Source: Adiantum capillus-veneris (taxonomy: Eukaryota > Streptophyta > Polypodiopsida > Polypodiales > Pteridaceae). Taken from it: DNA of 64,000 nt. The notes beneath the pieces are model-generated. The model made no database searches. It was not told the origin of the DNA and saw only the letters and a list, made by a program, of their open reading frames with translations. Numbering within the stretch: the stretch's first letter is position 1; each line of letters starts with the position of its first letter. Made by a program: the position numbers and the translations under genes. Shown piece by piece: positions 42,828 through 53,551 of the stretch. The stretch is from contig CM043958.1 in assembly GCA_014529385.2 (NCBI GenBank), forward strand, positions 92,164,435-92,228,434. The letters are read 5' to 3'.

Positions 42828-44990
42828 ATGACACATACAAGGAGGTTAGTTGAGCGTCAAAGCCCACTACTGAGCCCTCTGAAGTACTATCACAGAAGAC
42901 GACCTTTGACACCTTGTAGAAATCCTTCAACCTCATCACCTATACCTCCACATATCACATCACCCATTCCTTCATCTGGTTCCCCATCTTCGCGATCACC
43001 TTCTCCAGAAAAGCTCTCTCCTATTCTTCTACAACAAGCTATTGTGCAACAGACTCAGCAAGGAATCATGGAGCCACTAGCTAATGTTTTGGCCAAGGTG
43101 AACATCAAGTTCCCTACATTCAAAGGGATGTGTTCAAAAGATGCTGACGACCATGCAAGGAGATTTGTATCTCTCTGTAGGGGACGTGGGCTGAACAGAG
43201 AAGATGCTTACTTGGTACTATTTCCATCCACCCTGCATGGCCTAGCAGATAAATGGTACAGCCAATTTGCAGAAAACCATTTTGCAACTTGGGTAGCCTT
43301 AAGACAGTAGTTCTGTGCAGCTTTCAGGCCAGGTGACTACCAGGAGAAGGTGTTGGATGAGTTGGCCAACATGGTGCTCAAGCCTGAGGAGACTTTTGCA
43401 GAGCTTATGACTAAAACTAAGTCGCTGGTGGCCAAGCTCCCCCAACAACCCGCTGAATTCATGGTTAAAAAGTGGGTGGAGAAGGCGCTTCCCAAAACTT
43501 CTCAACAAAAACTCCGAGAGAGTCTCCGACCTGACGCCACTCTCGAGGAGTTCATTGCAGCTGCTACTAGAATAGAGGGAGCTAGGAAGCTCTTCAACAA
43601 CTCTCCTCAAATAGATACTCCCTCTGTGTTCTCGGAAGGTAGTCCTACTGATCCTTTAACTTCTTTACGCAGGGAATTGGAAGCCCTAAAGTTACAGCGA
43701 GCTCTTCAAGAGGAGAGGTCCTTCTCTCTTAGACAAGAGAAGCCTCCAAATCATGAGGCATTGGAACAGATTAAGCGCGAGCTAGAAGAGCTCAAGTGTC
43801 AGCAAGAGACTAAGGCTACGGTTTGGTGTAGCTCATGCCGCTCTCCAGGGCACCCTCCGCAGGAATGCCCCCTTCCGGTTTACTGCCACTTCTGTGAAAA
43901 ATCTGGACATGAGGACAAGGATTGTTACTACCTAAAGGGATTGCACAAAATACAGCAAAGTCTTGGTCCTTCTCTCCAACAAGGGTTAGCACCATCATCC
44001 AACATGGTTTCCCACTATGGCCATCCCAACTACATGCCACCTTTGCTCAATACCCCTGCTGTCCAAGGTATGTCAAGTACTTTCCCGACTCAAAGTTTTT
44101 ATAATGCTAATGCCACCTCAACCCCTCAGATCTTCTACACTTCAGCCTCCAACTCCATGCAGCAACCACCTCGTCCCCCGTTTCGTCCTTCCAATCGGCC
44201 CATACTCTGCTACAGATGCGGAGAGTATGGGCATTATCAGAGCAAATGCCCTCTGCCAGAAGGCTCTTCTCCGTGCCAACTTTGCCCTGAGGATCAGGAT
44301 CACTACACTAAGGATTGTCCAAAACAATGCGCCTCTACCTCTGCGAGCCCAAGTCAGAGCCAACCTGAATTCACCTTTCCCAAGATCAATTTGATAGCAG
44401 TTAGTACCAACCCCAAGGCACCCCTTTCTGCCCATATGATTGCCTCTCAAGACAAGTTGCAGCTGGTAGAGGAGCCAGCTAGTGTCCTCACACGAGCTCA
44501 GAGGGCAGCCCTCGGCCTCAATCTTCCAGCAGGTACAGCCCTTTCCTCCCCAATGCCTACACCTCCTCCCGCAGCTGACATGCCATCCCCTAGTGCTAAG
44601 AAAGGATCTTTTACTATGCTCTCCGATATTGATGGGGCTTTCTTAGAAGCAGTTGCTGACTTACAAAAGATCAAAGTACCAGAGGAACAACAACAGGTAG
44701 AAAAAGAGAAGCATACAGCAGAGACAGTCTTGAAGAACACTTTCCAACAAGTGTCCCTCTATGACATGCTTCGACTAGATGCGAGTTTCAGAAGTGACAC
44801 CCTTGCAGTTATTCAGTCACTTTACCCTGGAGCAGGTCCTAGTGGCGGGCACCTCCCAGTGCGACAATCAAAGTCCTATATGATATCCAATCCTGCTGCT
44901 CCACTCACTGATTATAGAAGCCCTCGCCTAACAGTGTTCGTTTTAGGTTGGCAATTCTCAGGAGTGATAGTGGATCTGGCATCAACCTGA
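42828..44990 (+). pseudogene. Element E gag with four zinc knuckles (one stop)
   Basis: Frame from MTHTRRLVERQSPLLSPLKY (42828). A Pro/Ser-rich N-terminus is followed by NIKFPTFKGMCSKDADDHAR and WYSQFAENHFATWVALRQ, the capsid-like domain. A TAG at 43308-43310 interrupts, and the same frame resumes FCAAFRPGDYQEKVLDELAN. Zinc knuckles: CSSCRSPGHPPQEC (43827), CHFCEKSGHEDKDC (43884), CYRCGEYGHYQSKC (44208), CQLCPEDQDHYTKDC (44274, with one extra residue before His). Four knuckles are more than the usual one or two. With a single stop this gag is nearly intact. The start was chosen as the first Met with continuous coding after the primer site. Confidence 0.9.
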
Positions 44991-46399
44991 TGCCCGAGTT
45001 CACTATGCTAGCTCTAGGTCTACAGCCTACTCGCCCTGCTCCCTTCACAGTTACATTGGCCGACCAGCGGACAGTCTACCCAGTGGGCATAGTGGATAAT
45101 GTGCCTCTGCAGGTACAAGACTTTACTTTTAACTTGGATTTTGTGGTGGTTCGTCTTCCCCAGGTTGAGGGCGGATTTCCCTTGCTTATTGGAAGACCAT
45201 GGCTGCGACACACTAAAGCACTCCACGATTGGGGAAATGATGCAATGTGGATACATAATTCTGGCTCCTCGATGCAACCCATTCTCTTAGAAGGTGGTAT
45301 GGATCCCGTGGTGCAACATAGTTCTTTGTCCTTAGCAACCAGCCTCGAATTGGAACAACCTCTTCCACCTGACGGGTCAGATGAGGATCTGTTGGAATGG
45401 TTGGATGCTACCAAATCTATGCCCTGTTTTGGAGTTTCAATTCACTCTTTGCTTGAAGGTACACCCTCTTCCAATGTTTCCAAGGTAACTAAACCTTATG
45501 AGCCACATGAGCCAGCTCAAGAGTTGAAGGTAGCTCAAGAGTTGAAGGTCACAAAAGATACTCCTGATGCGCTCTCGGTGAAAGCCCTCTTGATAAAAGC
45601 CGTTGAATTTGGAAAGCCGAGGAAAAAGTATATAAGCAAAAAGAAATCTCCCCTACAGGAGTTCAACCCCCTTCAAACATCAGCCCCATTGGTGTCTGCT
45701 TCTCCAACCAGAACGAAGCTAACCTTTGTGTCTAGCCAACTCCCTTCACAGAGCAGGTCCTGCTTGATGTTGTGGATGAATTCCCTACTCCTGCTCGTAG
45801 TCTTGCTGAGAATAGTTGGTTCTGTCCTCAACCTGCACTTTCATAATGCTCTGACCTTCCTCGCCCTTACCAAACATACCCTCGTCCCTACCCACCCCCT
45901 CACACACCCTCGCCCCTACCCTCCCCCTCTCGCCCCTACCCACCCCCTCACCCCCTCTTGCCCCTACCCTCCCCCTCTCGCCCCTACCCACCCTCTCCCT
46001 TCCCCTCGCCCCTACCCACCCCCTCACCCCCCTCGCCCCTACCCTCCCCCTCTCGCCCCTACCCACCCCCTCACCCCCCCACCCCCCCACCCCCTCTCGC
46101 CCCTACCCACCCTCTCCCTTCCCCTCGCCCCTACCCTATCCCTACTCGCCCCTACCCACCCTCCCCCTTCCCCTCGCCCCTACCCTCCCCCTCTCGCCCC
46201 TCACCCCCTCTCGCCCCTACCCTCCCCCTCTCGCCCCTACCCACCCTCTCCCTTCCCCTCGCCCCTACCCACCCCCTCACCCCCCCTCGCCCCTACCCTC
46301 CCCTCTCGCCCCTACCCACCCCCTCACCCCCTCTCGCCCCTATCTAGCCCTTCCCACCCTCGCCCCTACCCACTCTCCCTCCCCCTCGCCCCTATCTAG
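44948..46399 (+). pseudogene. Element E retropepsin with proline-rich extension
   Basis: The frame begins in the overlap with gag (44948-44990) and reads SDSGSGINLMPEFTMLALGL, a retropepsin D-S-G loop, then PFTVTLADQRTVYPVGIVDN, then VVRLPQVEGGFPLLIGRPWL, the second block. Because gag ends in another frame at GVIVDLAST, protease expression would need a frameshift or marks a mutation. The open frame runs on into the minisatellite (Pro/Thr/Leu repeats such as PYPPPLAPTHPLTP), which is low-complexity and not a domain. RT is absent. Confidence 0.78.
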
Positions 46400-46420
46400 C
46401 CCTCCCCACCCCTCTCAGGT
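45870..46420 (+). repeat. C-rich minisatellite
   Basis: About 540 bp of imperfect repeats of a 12-24 bp unit, typified by CCCCTACCCACCCCCTCA and CCCCTCGCCCCTACC. Nearly no G or A appears apart from single bases in each unit. It lies where RT and integrase would be. Confidence 0.95.
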
Positions 46421-46750
46421 TCAGCAAGTTTTCCCCACCCTGCATGATCGGCTCCATTCACTTGGTTGCCATCTTGTTTGCTGTGAAGGCGTTTTCATTC
46501 TGCCATCATGATGGAGCTTAACCCTATTTTCTGTGTTACTCGGGCTTATGGTAATCCATCTTTTCGAGAAGAGTGTTGTTGCAGAAAAGTATGGCAACTG
46601 CAAGCATGGACCAGGCTATGCAATCATACAGGGGTTCCTGCCTAGTTAGAGGCTTAAGGCGATTGCAAGCAGTGCAGTGTTTTTAACTCCACTTTTGAGT
46701 TTTTTCAGTACTCCTCACCGAGACGGTGAGCGGTCTTGTGGCGGGCAACC
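46421..46750 (+). other. Element E 3' untranslated segment
   Basis: 330 bp between the minisatellite and the 3' LTR. No polypurine tract of classical form was seen. Confidence 0.6.
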
Positions 46751-47313
46751 TGTAGCTGGGCTACAGTGTCACTTTCACAGGACACAGTTAGTACAGTTGG
46801 TCCAGGCTGGTTCATACTGGACGGACCCTCTGGACCCTCTGGCCTAGGAGTGACACGTGGCAGGGTACCGACGGTGGTCTAGTGGACCTCGTGGCCAGGT
46901 CACCACATGGCTGGCATTTATGAGCCGTTGGTGGCTCTTTATGGTGGTACATAGGAGTGGTAGTGGTTGGTCATTGGATTATCTTCTTCGCCTTTGGTCC
47001 GGCGTCATCGAGGTAGCGAGTCTTACACAGAGCACTGCTCCACCATCCCCGCACATCTGAGCCTCGACACCCCTCTTGTACCTGTGAGTTCTGGGCTGGA
47101 GCTGAGTGTGCTGCCACGCCAGAGTCTGTACATGGTTCTTTGAGCTAGTCGAGTCCACATGTTCAGGTTCACTGTTGTATCTCTGTTGTTATCCATTGTT
47201 TCTGTGTTTCATTCTGTTTGAGAGAGTTTTCATTTGTTTGAGTGAGATTGTCACGCACATTGCACTGAGGGGCACCCACACTGGAGAGAGCACGACACAT
47301 TATCCGCGCTACA
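46751..47313 (+). repeat. Element E 3' LTR (563 bp)
   Basis: Begins TGTAGCTGGGC and ends CCGCGCTACA; same length as the 5' LTR. Confidence 0.95.
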
Positions 47314-47318
47314 ATAAT

Positions 47319-47378
47319 AATAATTGTTTTACAAGGAGAACTCCGAAAAATGGTGTCCGCGTTAGCTTGCTGCTAACA
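47319..47378 (-). repeat. Element D 5' LTR, second part
   Basis: 60 bp, ending GCTAACA before the TATAT target copy. Together with 41061-41919 it makes exactly 919 bp. Confidence 0.93.
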
Positions 47379-47383
47379 TATAT

Positions 47384-47680
47384 CTTCATCCACTATCCTT
47401 ATTTGATGATAGCCACTTTTAAGGTCAATCCTACTGAAGTAGGCAGAGCCTTGTAGCTTATCAAACATATCTTCTACCCGAGGCACGTGAAATCTGTTTT
47501 TGATAGTGATATGGTTTAGTGCTCAATAATCCACTCACATACAGTATGTACAATCTTTCTTTTGCACTAAAAGGACTGGAGAACAAAAGGGAGAGGAGCT
47601 AGGCCTCACCATCCCTTTGTCTACCAATTCTTATACTTGCTTCATGATCTCCTCTTGTTGAGCTTGGGAAACTCAATAAG
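47384..47680 (-). pseudogene. Gypsy A reverse transcriptase, N-terminal part
   Basis: The minus strand matches copy B (63455-63719), which encodes the fingers (VRPRSSPFCSPVLLVQKKDG) and palm. It is displaced from 23230-23556 by element D and has scattered substitutions that break the frame. Confidence 0.85.
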
Positions 47681-47794
47681 GAGGCTTGTTAGGCGGGGAG
47701 CTTCTTGGTAGGAGCTCAATTCGATGGTCATCATCCCCTTGTTTTGGAGGTAAGTCCATAGGGATACCATCAATGAAAACATCTTGGAATCCAT

Positions 47795-48022
47795 TTAGAA
47801 AAGTAGAAAGTCTAACTCTTCTTGATTCCTACCATTTTCATTTGATAAATCATTAGCGTCATTAGTGGATTCTTTGACAAAAATCATGTATGTAGAAATC
47901 GAGCTTTTCATGGACTTATCAAAACCTGGTGAATTTACAAGTGGTATAGTACAACCAGACTCATTAGCATCTATATACATGTTCTTTCCCCTATAGATAG
48001 GTGAAGTAGAGTCTCCTTTCAA
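47795..48022 (-). pseudogene. Gypsy A protease-RT linker
   Basis: A 75-codon frame, Ser/Asn/Glu-rich (KSSISTYMIFVKESTNDAND), between protease and RT. No catalytic motif. Confidence 0.6.
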
Positions 48023-48278
48023 GGAACTTCATGTTGGCAGCCATGCGATCAAACCATGGTGCCCCTAGGATAGTATCCTCATGTTGGAGAGGAGAGATGA
48101 AAAAGTCTTCTTTGTCGACATAGCTTTGTACATGAAGCCTCAACTTCCCAATCAAGGGAGTAACGGAGGCTTTCTGTCCCTTGAAAGTTGTGTCATCCCT
48201 TACAATATTTCCCATCTCGAAAGCTTGAATGCCCAACTCCATTGATATGAAGTTGTGAGTAGAGCCATGGTCAAACAA
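47991..48278 (-). pseudogene. Gypsy A protease (pseudogene)
   Basis: The frame reads MFDHGSTHNFISMELGIQAF then RLHVQSYVDKEDFFISPLQH then ILGAPWFDRMAANM. The second block is the normal retropepsin ILG..W. The active site reads D-H-G-S where D-S/T-G is needed, so it should be inactive. Confidence 0.82.
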
Positions 48279-48384
48279 GATGAAGGCATCATGCTCCCTT
48301 ACCTTTCCCCAAGCATAGGAGAGAGATGATCCTTTGCAATGAGCATCCTCTTTTGGAGCTTTGATGGTGGAAGCCCTAGGAGTC

Positions 48385-49366
48385 TCATTGCGAGCATTTT
48401 CTTGGGGTAAGAACGATAGCCATGTCCTTGCTCCCCACCCTTAAAACACTTATGATCCTTGCAAAAAGCTTCAAGCTCTTCATGAGAGAGTTTGTTTTTA
48501 CCTTTATAAACTCCCTTCTCCTTAGACCGATTGTGTTGTTATTGTTATTGGAATTGCCTCGGGAAGAATTTTGGGCATTGGTTTTCCCCTTTGCATCACT
48601 TTTGTCTTTGTTTTCCATGGGCTTCCGTCTAGCCCCTTATTGAAAATTGATGCAAGAAGAAACCATGGTGTGGTGGATTACTTCGGTGAAAGAGCCAGGC
48701 CGTTGGGAGTTGACATACTCGGCCATTTCTTTAGGTAATCCCGCACAAAATTGTTGCTTTTGCTCGGCGAAGTCTATCTTTTCGAAGACAGTAGTGTTGA
48801 GATGTAAATCCCAAAACTTGTTCACATATTTGTGAATAGACTCATGTGAGAGAAGCTTCAAACTGCTCCATTCGATAAGTAGTTTGTCCTCTTTCTTGAA
48901 CTTTTCTTCCTTTGTTTCCTCTCTTCCCTTTCAGAGTGACGAGGAGGACTGTGTATTGATTGTTTCCTCATGGGAGGAGTTGGCGATTGTCTAGACCGCC
49001 GCCTTCGTGGAGCACATCTTCAGAGGAACTTAGGGATTCATTACTTTCTTGTTCTTTGGATTCCTCCTCTTGTATGGGAGAGAGCCTTCTTTTGGGAGTC
49101 TCATCAAGAGGCCTCCTAATCTCTCTCTCCTTTGAGAGAGGAAGGGAAATCCCATAAGCATGAAGTTGTTGAGTAACTTTGGCTTGCAAAGTAGGGCTGC
49201 CCATAGCTTGATGCAACCTAGTAACAAGATAATTGATAAGCATGGGGGCATCATCATTAGCATCTTCATGTGCAAAATCAAAGTTATCAATGTTCATTCT
49301 ACTCTCCTTGTTATTGTCAGCCATGCTAATTATACTTATGTGTTTACTTAGTGTATTCTTTGACAA
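48385..49366 (-). pseudogene. Gypsy A gag (pseudogene)
   Basis: Frames: N-terminus 48968-49366 (likely start MADNNKESRMNIDNFDFAHE at 49324), capsid-like part 48637-48861 (KYVNKFWDLHLNTTVFEKID, KQQFCAGLPKEMAEYV), and a Lys/Asn/Ser-rich segment 48385-48618. Near 48410-48450 the zinc knuckle reads CFKGGEQGHGYRSY, where the second and last Cys of CX2CX4HX4C have been lost. Several frame breaks. Confidence 0.85.
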
Positions 49367-49723
49367 TTCAAAACCTTAGTTGCTACTCCTCTTAGCCTTT
49401 GAAAATGAGCATTTAAGTATCTACACCCACGACTCAAATTGGTTAATTATAGAGAGTAGTAGGCTGTGTCCAACATAGCAGAATTGCTAAGGGATAGCTC
49501 CTTTTGGGCTTCTTATGGCTCAATAGTAGTAAAGCCGTAGGCAAGTCTAAAAAGACCCCATTATTAAGACCAAAGCTCCCAAGGTGTGCACCATACCCCA
49601 CATAGTGGGCTCAACAAAACCAATAATAGATCCCACTCCCACTTACCCAAATATAATTAACAAAATCAACCATATAGGCTACTTAAGGACCTCTCTTCTT
49701 AAGCAAGAAAAGAGAAACCAAAT

Positions 49724-49735
49724 GCTCTGATACCA
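49724..49735 (-). promoter_or_regulatory. Gypsy A primer binding site (iMet tRNA type)
   Basis: Minus strand TGGTATCAGAGC, six bases from the LTR end at 49742. Copia elements share this primer, but chromodomain gypsy elements also use it. Confidence 0.9.
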
Positions 49736-49741
49736 ATCTAA

Positions 49742-50115
49742 TGGAAATGGCCTATGAACTTTGAGAATAGCGGAATTAAGAGAATTAGAGTGAACATTTT
49801 TGTGAGATTACTTTGAGAACATAGAGGATGAACTTAATTGATGGTAGCAACATGAACATAGTACTTAATTAACTTGGCATGAACAATACTTTGCAAGAGA
49901 GAGAGAGTATTAGAGAACATGACAATAGTTGAGGACCGGATTTACTTGGAGCCGGTCCCCCTTCCAAAAGGCATTTGTATTCTGAGATTCTCCCATAAAG
50001 AGAGACTTTGTACAATACAATCTTTGTGTTCCTTGTGACCTTGGTGATGCTATGAAGATGGAAATCTTCATGGATCACGAGCATAACATATACTTTACAA
50101 AATGCATTAACTATC
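49742..50115 (-). repeat. Gypsy shared LTR, first part
   Basis: 5' LTR of A and 3' LTR of B. The sequence matches 18618-18982, then is interrupted by element C and resumes at 58759. Confidence 0.93.
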
Positions 50116-51080
50116 TGTTGGGAGTCCCATCGTTGCAATAGCTCCAATGACCAACAAAATTATCAATCCGGAGGGATGAGCTACCCGGCTAGGACATGGA
50201 AACACTCACATGGTTAGTGAGCTAATTATGGAAACACAAATGGTTAACTCTACGAGGTGAGCTTCTCGGCCTATGGAGGAGCTAAGCCACAATGAAGGGC
50301 AATCTCCACGTCCATTTCTCTTCACCTCCAATCAGATCAATCACACACACTACGATTGCAAGATGCACATAACACTAATCCTATCATGCAACACACTAAT
50401 TGCAAGCACACACACATAGATCTATTGAGCACCACACTAATTGCAAGCATCCGCACATAGATCTATTGAGCACCACAGTCCAATCAAAATTACATGCACA
50501 CACAAGAAAAAGAGGGCAATCACACAAGATTAGAGAGGGATTAACCACTAAGTATTTAAGATCTAGAGCTAATCTAAGTATCATAGGCAATCATAAGAAG
50601 TATGAGAGAGGCATAGTGAAAGAGAATGAATCATTTATTAGTGTTAATCAAGTCTCATGAGCACGGAGAAGCTCAAGGACTTTATAACCACACAACTCAA
50701 GAGCTCTCACCAAAGAGCTCTCAACAAATGAGCTTGAGAACCCTCATTTCTTTTACACGCTACCTTATATACCTAGGGTAAAAATATGCAATGTCCGGGC
50801 ATCTAAAGCCTTTAGGGCTCCACCACTTACTGAATATGGTACCTAGACAGACTAACTGATGTGTTCTTTACATCTTGGAACTCCCATTGAGCCCGTAACA
50901 CATTAAAATATTACAATGGCTTGAAATAAATCAAGAATTTACAATAGGTGACCATTTTGGGAGGAATGTAAAAAATACGTAACTCCAACCTTCACTGCTT
51001 CTTTCTGTTGATCTTCGATGTGCATCCGTACGTCTTTGGTCTTTAGTAGCTTTTGTTAACTGACATTGACTCAGTTAGCA
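50116..51080 (-). repeat. Element C 3' LTR (965 bp)
   Basis: Plus strand begins TGTTGGGAGTCCC and ends CTCAGTTAGCA. Confidence 0.92.
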
Positions 51081-51092
51081 TTCCCCTCTTCC
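51081..51092 (-). promoter_or_regulatory. Element C polypurine tract
   Basis: Minus strand GGAAGAGGGGAA immediately before the LTR start TGCTAACTG. Confidence 0.88.
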
Positions 51093-52245
51093 GATTTTAG
51101 TGTCCGTCCTCGGGCACTGTTAAAAAGTGTCCGTGGAGGTTGTGGAAGGTTTTGATTGGTTGTTGATGGGCTGATCATCTTCATTTCTCGTTGAATTTGT
51201 TGATGAGGTTCAATTTGTTGCAGCATCTTTATTGGTCTAATTATGTCTGATGTGAGAGATGATGTTGTATTTGTCCGTTGTAATAGCATAATGATGAGGC
51301 TGCTGTATATTTATGAAAAGTATGTACAAGGGAAGTAGAATGATGAGGTCCTAAATTAGGGTCTAACACTTGGATGACCAAAGGGAAAAAAACCCAATGG
51401 AAAAAAAGTGCCTTTGGGATACGTGCATTATTGGAGTACTTACTATCATGGAAAATATTAATAAAGTACTCAAGGGATTATTTGCTGATAGATATGGAAT
51501 TAAAAAGGTAGCAAATATGAGAGGGTAGCACGTTGGGACATTGATTTGTCTGTTGTAGTCCACTCAAGGTACATAGGTGGAAGCAAAAAGAGTGTCTAAT
51601 GCATATGTCCAATGATGGGACATCATATTTATGCATACACAAAAATGTATGGAAAACAATATGCTGTGCAAGAAGGATTTTGAGGGGTTCTTCAAAAAGA
51701 TGGTGTAGCAATAAAAGCATATGACATGGCATTGCAAGCTGGCACCCCTTTAAGAATGGTTTTTGTTGTCGAGGATATGTGCTCTCATCTTACTGTGCAT
51801 TGTGCGTGAGTGTTGGACTCTACGACACTCCACCAATTGTAAGTTAAGAGACTTCGACTCTTATGCTCATCTCATCTAGCATGAGCGACACGACTTAGAT
51901 ATGCTCAACTCTTTCAGCTTGAGCGTAAGCCTAATAACTATGACTTTTAGCACAGAGTTTAATATGACTTGAAGCTTTGGGACTAATGCTTTGCTCATTT
52001 TAAGTCTTAGCAGCCCGACTTTGACTATGCCAAAGAGTGTTTTTTGCACCCTGGCGACTTGACTTTTTACATTCTTGGTGCTCACTACAAACATTTCTTC
52101 AGGTAAAAGTAAGCTTAAATCCTCAAAAAGAGGATTATGAAGGACCAAGTTGGCATTGAAGGTTTCTTTTGCCATACCTAGTTTATATTATTTGAATTTA
52201 CATTCACGTTGGTTGGGTTGTCCTTTTTTTATTGTGAAAACTCCA
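51093..52245 (-). other. Element C 3' internal region
   Basis: About 1.1 kb with short frames on the minus strand (51876-52175 is the longest, 99 codons, KRNVKS-like, Lys/Leu-rich). No motif recognised. Confidence 0.55.
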
Positions 52246-53143
52246 TTATTTGTTTGATTCTCCAATTAGGCCTATTGATAGGAGTCTTTGATGTTGTTGT
52301 AGGCCTTTGTTCACTGTAGGCATTTGGGTTTTGACTAGGAGCATTGGAAGACTTAGGAACCCAAATCGCTTGAGGACCTTTGTAACTCCTTTGTTGCCTT
52401 TGCTTCGCTCTAGGTCTTGTTGATTTCTTGATATCTTCATGTAGGTCTAGTGTAGTTGCAATCGGCTTGTGGTTGATTGGTAACCAAATCTTTGTATAAC
52501 CTGTGTAAAATCCTTGTTGAAGAGGAACATTCTTTGAGATCTATCTTTGTTTTGTATCCTCTTGAGAGTTGTGGTAGACTTCAACATCATTTGGTTTTGT
52601 TCTGTTGTATACTTGCTTCTTGGGTATCCTAGAATATTGTCGAGGTTGATACCTTGTGGGCCTTCTTTCGTGGGAGGGTCTTGATTTCACTTCATATGCT
52701 CTAACCTGCAATTTTGGTACCCATATCTGTCTGTTACCTCTATAGTACTCCTATTCCTTTAAGCTCCATTGTGATGCTATCCACCCCATGTGTTTGTCCT
52801 TCTGTGCTAATTTCCTGTCCTCAATCCAAACCGGATCATTAACTTTGACTAAACTTCTCGGAACAAACACTTGCTCGACTTTCCTTTGCTTTTTTGAGTA
52901 CTTTGGTTGATATACATTTGATTTGTTGGGTGTCTCCTTAGAAATTTCATTTGAGTCAGCAATTAACTTGAAGTTTTGAAAGCTTGAATTGCTTAAAGAA
53001 GCTGATCCATGAGGGCTATTTGACATAGAGGCATATGCTGTCACACCTTCTTGGCTAATCGGTGGAGGGTACACTTTAGTTTTACCTTTTTCTGCAATAT
53101 ATGTCTTCGATTCTTGTGACTTATGCAACCCTGAATCTAGCAT
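52246..53143 (-). pseudogene. Element C tail with IWVPK repeats
   Basis: Frame 52751-53143 encodes a Ser/Lys/Gln-rich segment (YQPKYSKKQRKVEQVFVPRS, LVKVNDPVWIEDRKLAQKDK). Downstream, in 52246-52750, the motif appears as NRQIWVPKLQV, YTKIWLPINHK and GPQAIWVPKSS, spaced about 75-85 residues apart. The same motif lies after the second retropepsin of element D. I do not know its function. Confidence 0.65.
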
Positions 53144-53507
53144 TAATGGTACCTGTAACTGCTGCTGGCCACCTCTTGGAAAAGAGTATTAGCATTGTAT
53201 CTTCTTTGTGAGCCTTGTGTTGGTCTAACCACTGATGTCCAAGGATGACATCTGCAAGCATTTCCTTTGAAGGCTTCACCTGAAACTTTACCTGCTCTTC
53301 ATGATTTTGGATGCTAAGGGTAGCAACCATTTCTTTTTGACCTTTTGCCTTACCCATGGTTTCGCTGTTACTTGGCTTGCTCTGAGTAATCTCAAGAATG
53401 CTCTGAATGTTGTCTACAACCATATTGCACTTTGCTTCTTTATGCAATAGAGCATTGCATCTGACGCTTGCTCCTTTTGTACTTCTGAGAGTTATAGCTA
53501 TTCTCAT
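53121..53507 (-). pseudogene. Element C degenerate retropepsin-like domain
   Basis: The frame reads IRIAITLRSTKGASVRCNAL then LLHKEAKCNMVVDNIQSI and KPSKEMLADVILGHQWLDQH. The strand pattern and ILG.QWL block are retropepsin. The active site reads H-K-E-A where D-S/T-G-A is required. It is thus inactive or has another role. It occupies the same place relative to the IWVPK tail as the second retropepsin of element D. Confidence 0.7.
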
Positions 53508-53551
53508 TGTTGGCTCTATTGAAGATCTCTACCCTGCTTTTGCCATGGTCT

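Larger units (their letters stand above)
41920..47313 (+). mobile_element. Element E: gag-protease-only LTR retrotransposon
   Basis: A 5,394-bp element in plus orientation inside the right LTR of D. LTRs are 563 bp each (41920-42482, 46751-47313). Perfect 5-bp target duplication ATAAT at 41915-41919 and 47314-47318; the empty site is in D's left LTR (24414-24418). By hand comparison the LTRs differ at about ten positions, so E is younger than D. Gag and protease coding (42828-45300 and onward) is followed by a C-rich minisatellite and then 330 bp to the LTR. No RT or integrase exists, so it must be mobilised by another element. Confidence 0.95.
23557..47378 (-). mobile_element. Element D: 18.4-kb Ty3/gypsy element with extra domains
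   Basis: Inserted in the RT of gypsy A. Target duplication GATAT (23552-23556) and TATAT (47379-47383) match 4 of 5; the empty site is intact in copy B (about 63453). LTRs are 919 bp each, 23557-24475 and 41061-41919 plus 47319-47378 (split by element E). Polypurine tract at 24476 and primer site at 41042 fix the minus orientation. Order 5' to 3': gag (39426-36475), protease (36341-35515), RT, RNase H, two H2C2 modules, integrase core, second retropepsin-like domain, 2.5-kb AT-rich spacer, 3' ORF (28044-24515). Without E it is 18,423 bp, large for Ty3/gypsy and comparable to Ogre-type giants. Every gene is broken. Confidence 0.93.

Noticed and set aside
45785-46347. Gly/Arg-rich or Pro-rich proteins in the minisatellite
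   Set aside because: All frames stay open because the C-rich repeat has no stops; no domain is present.
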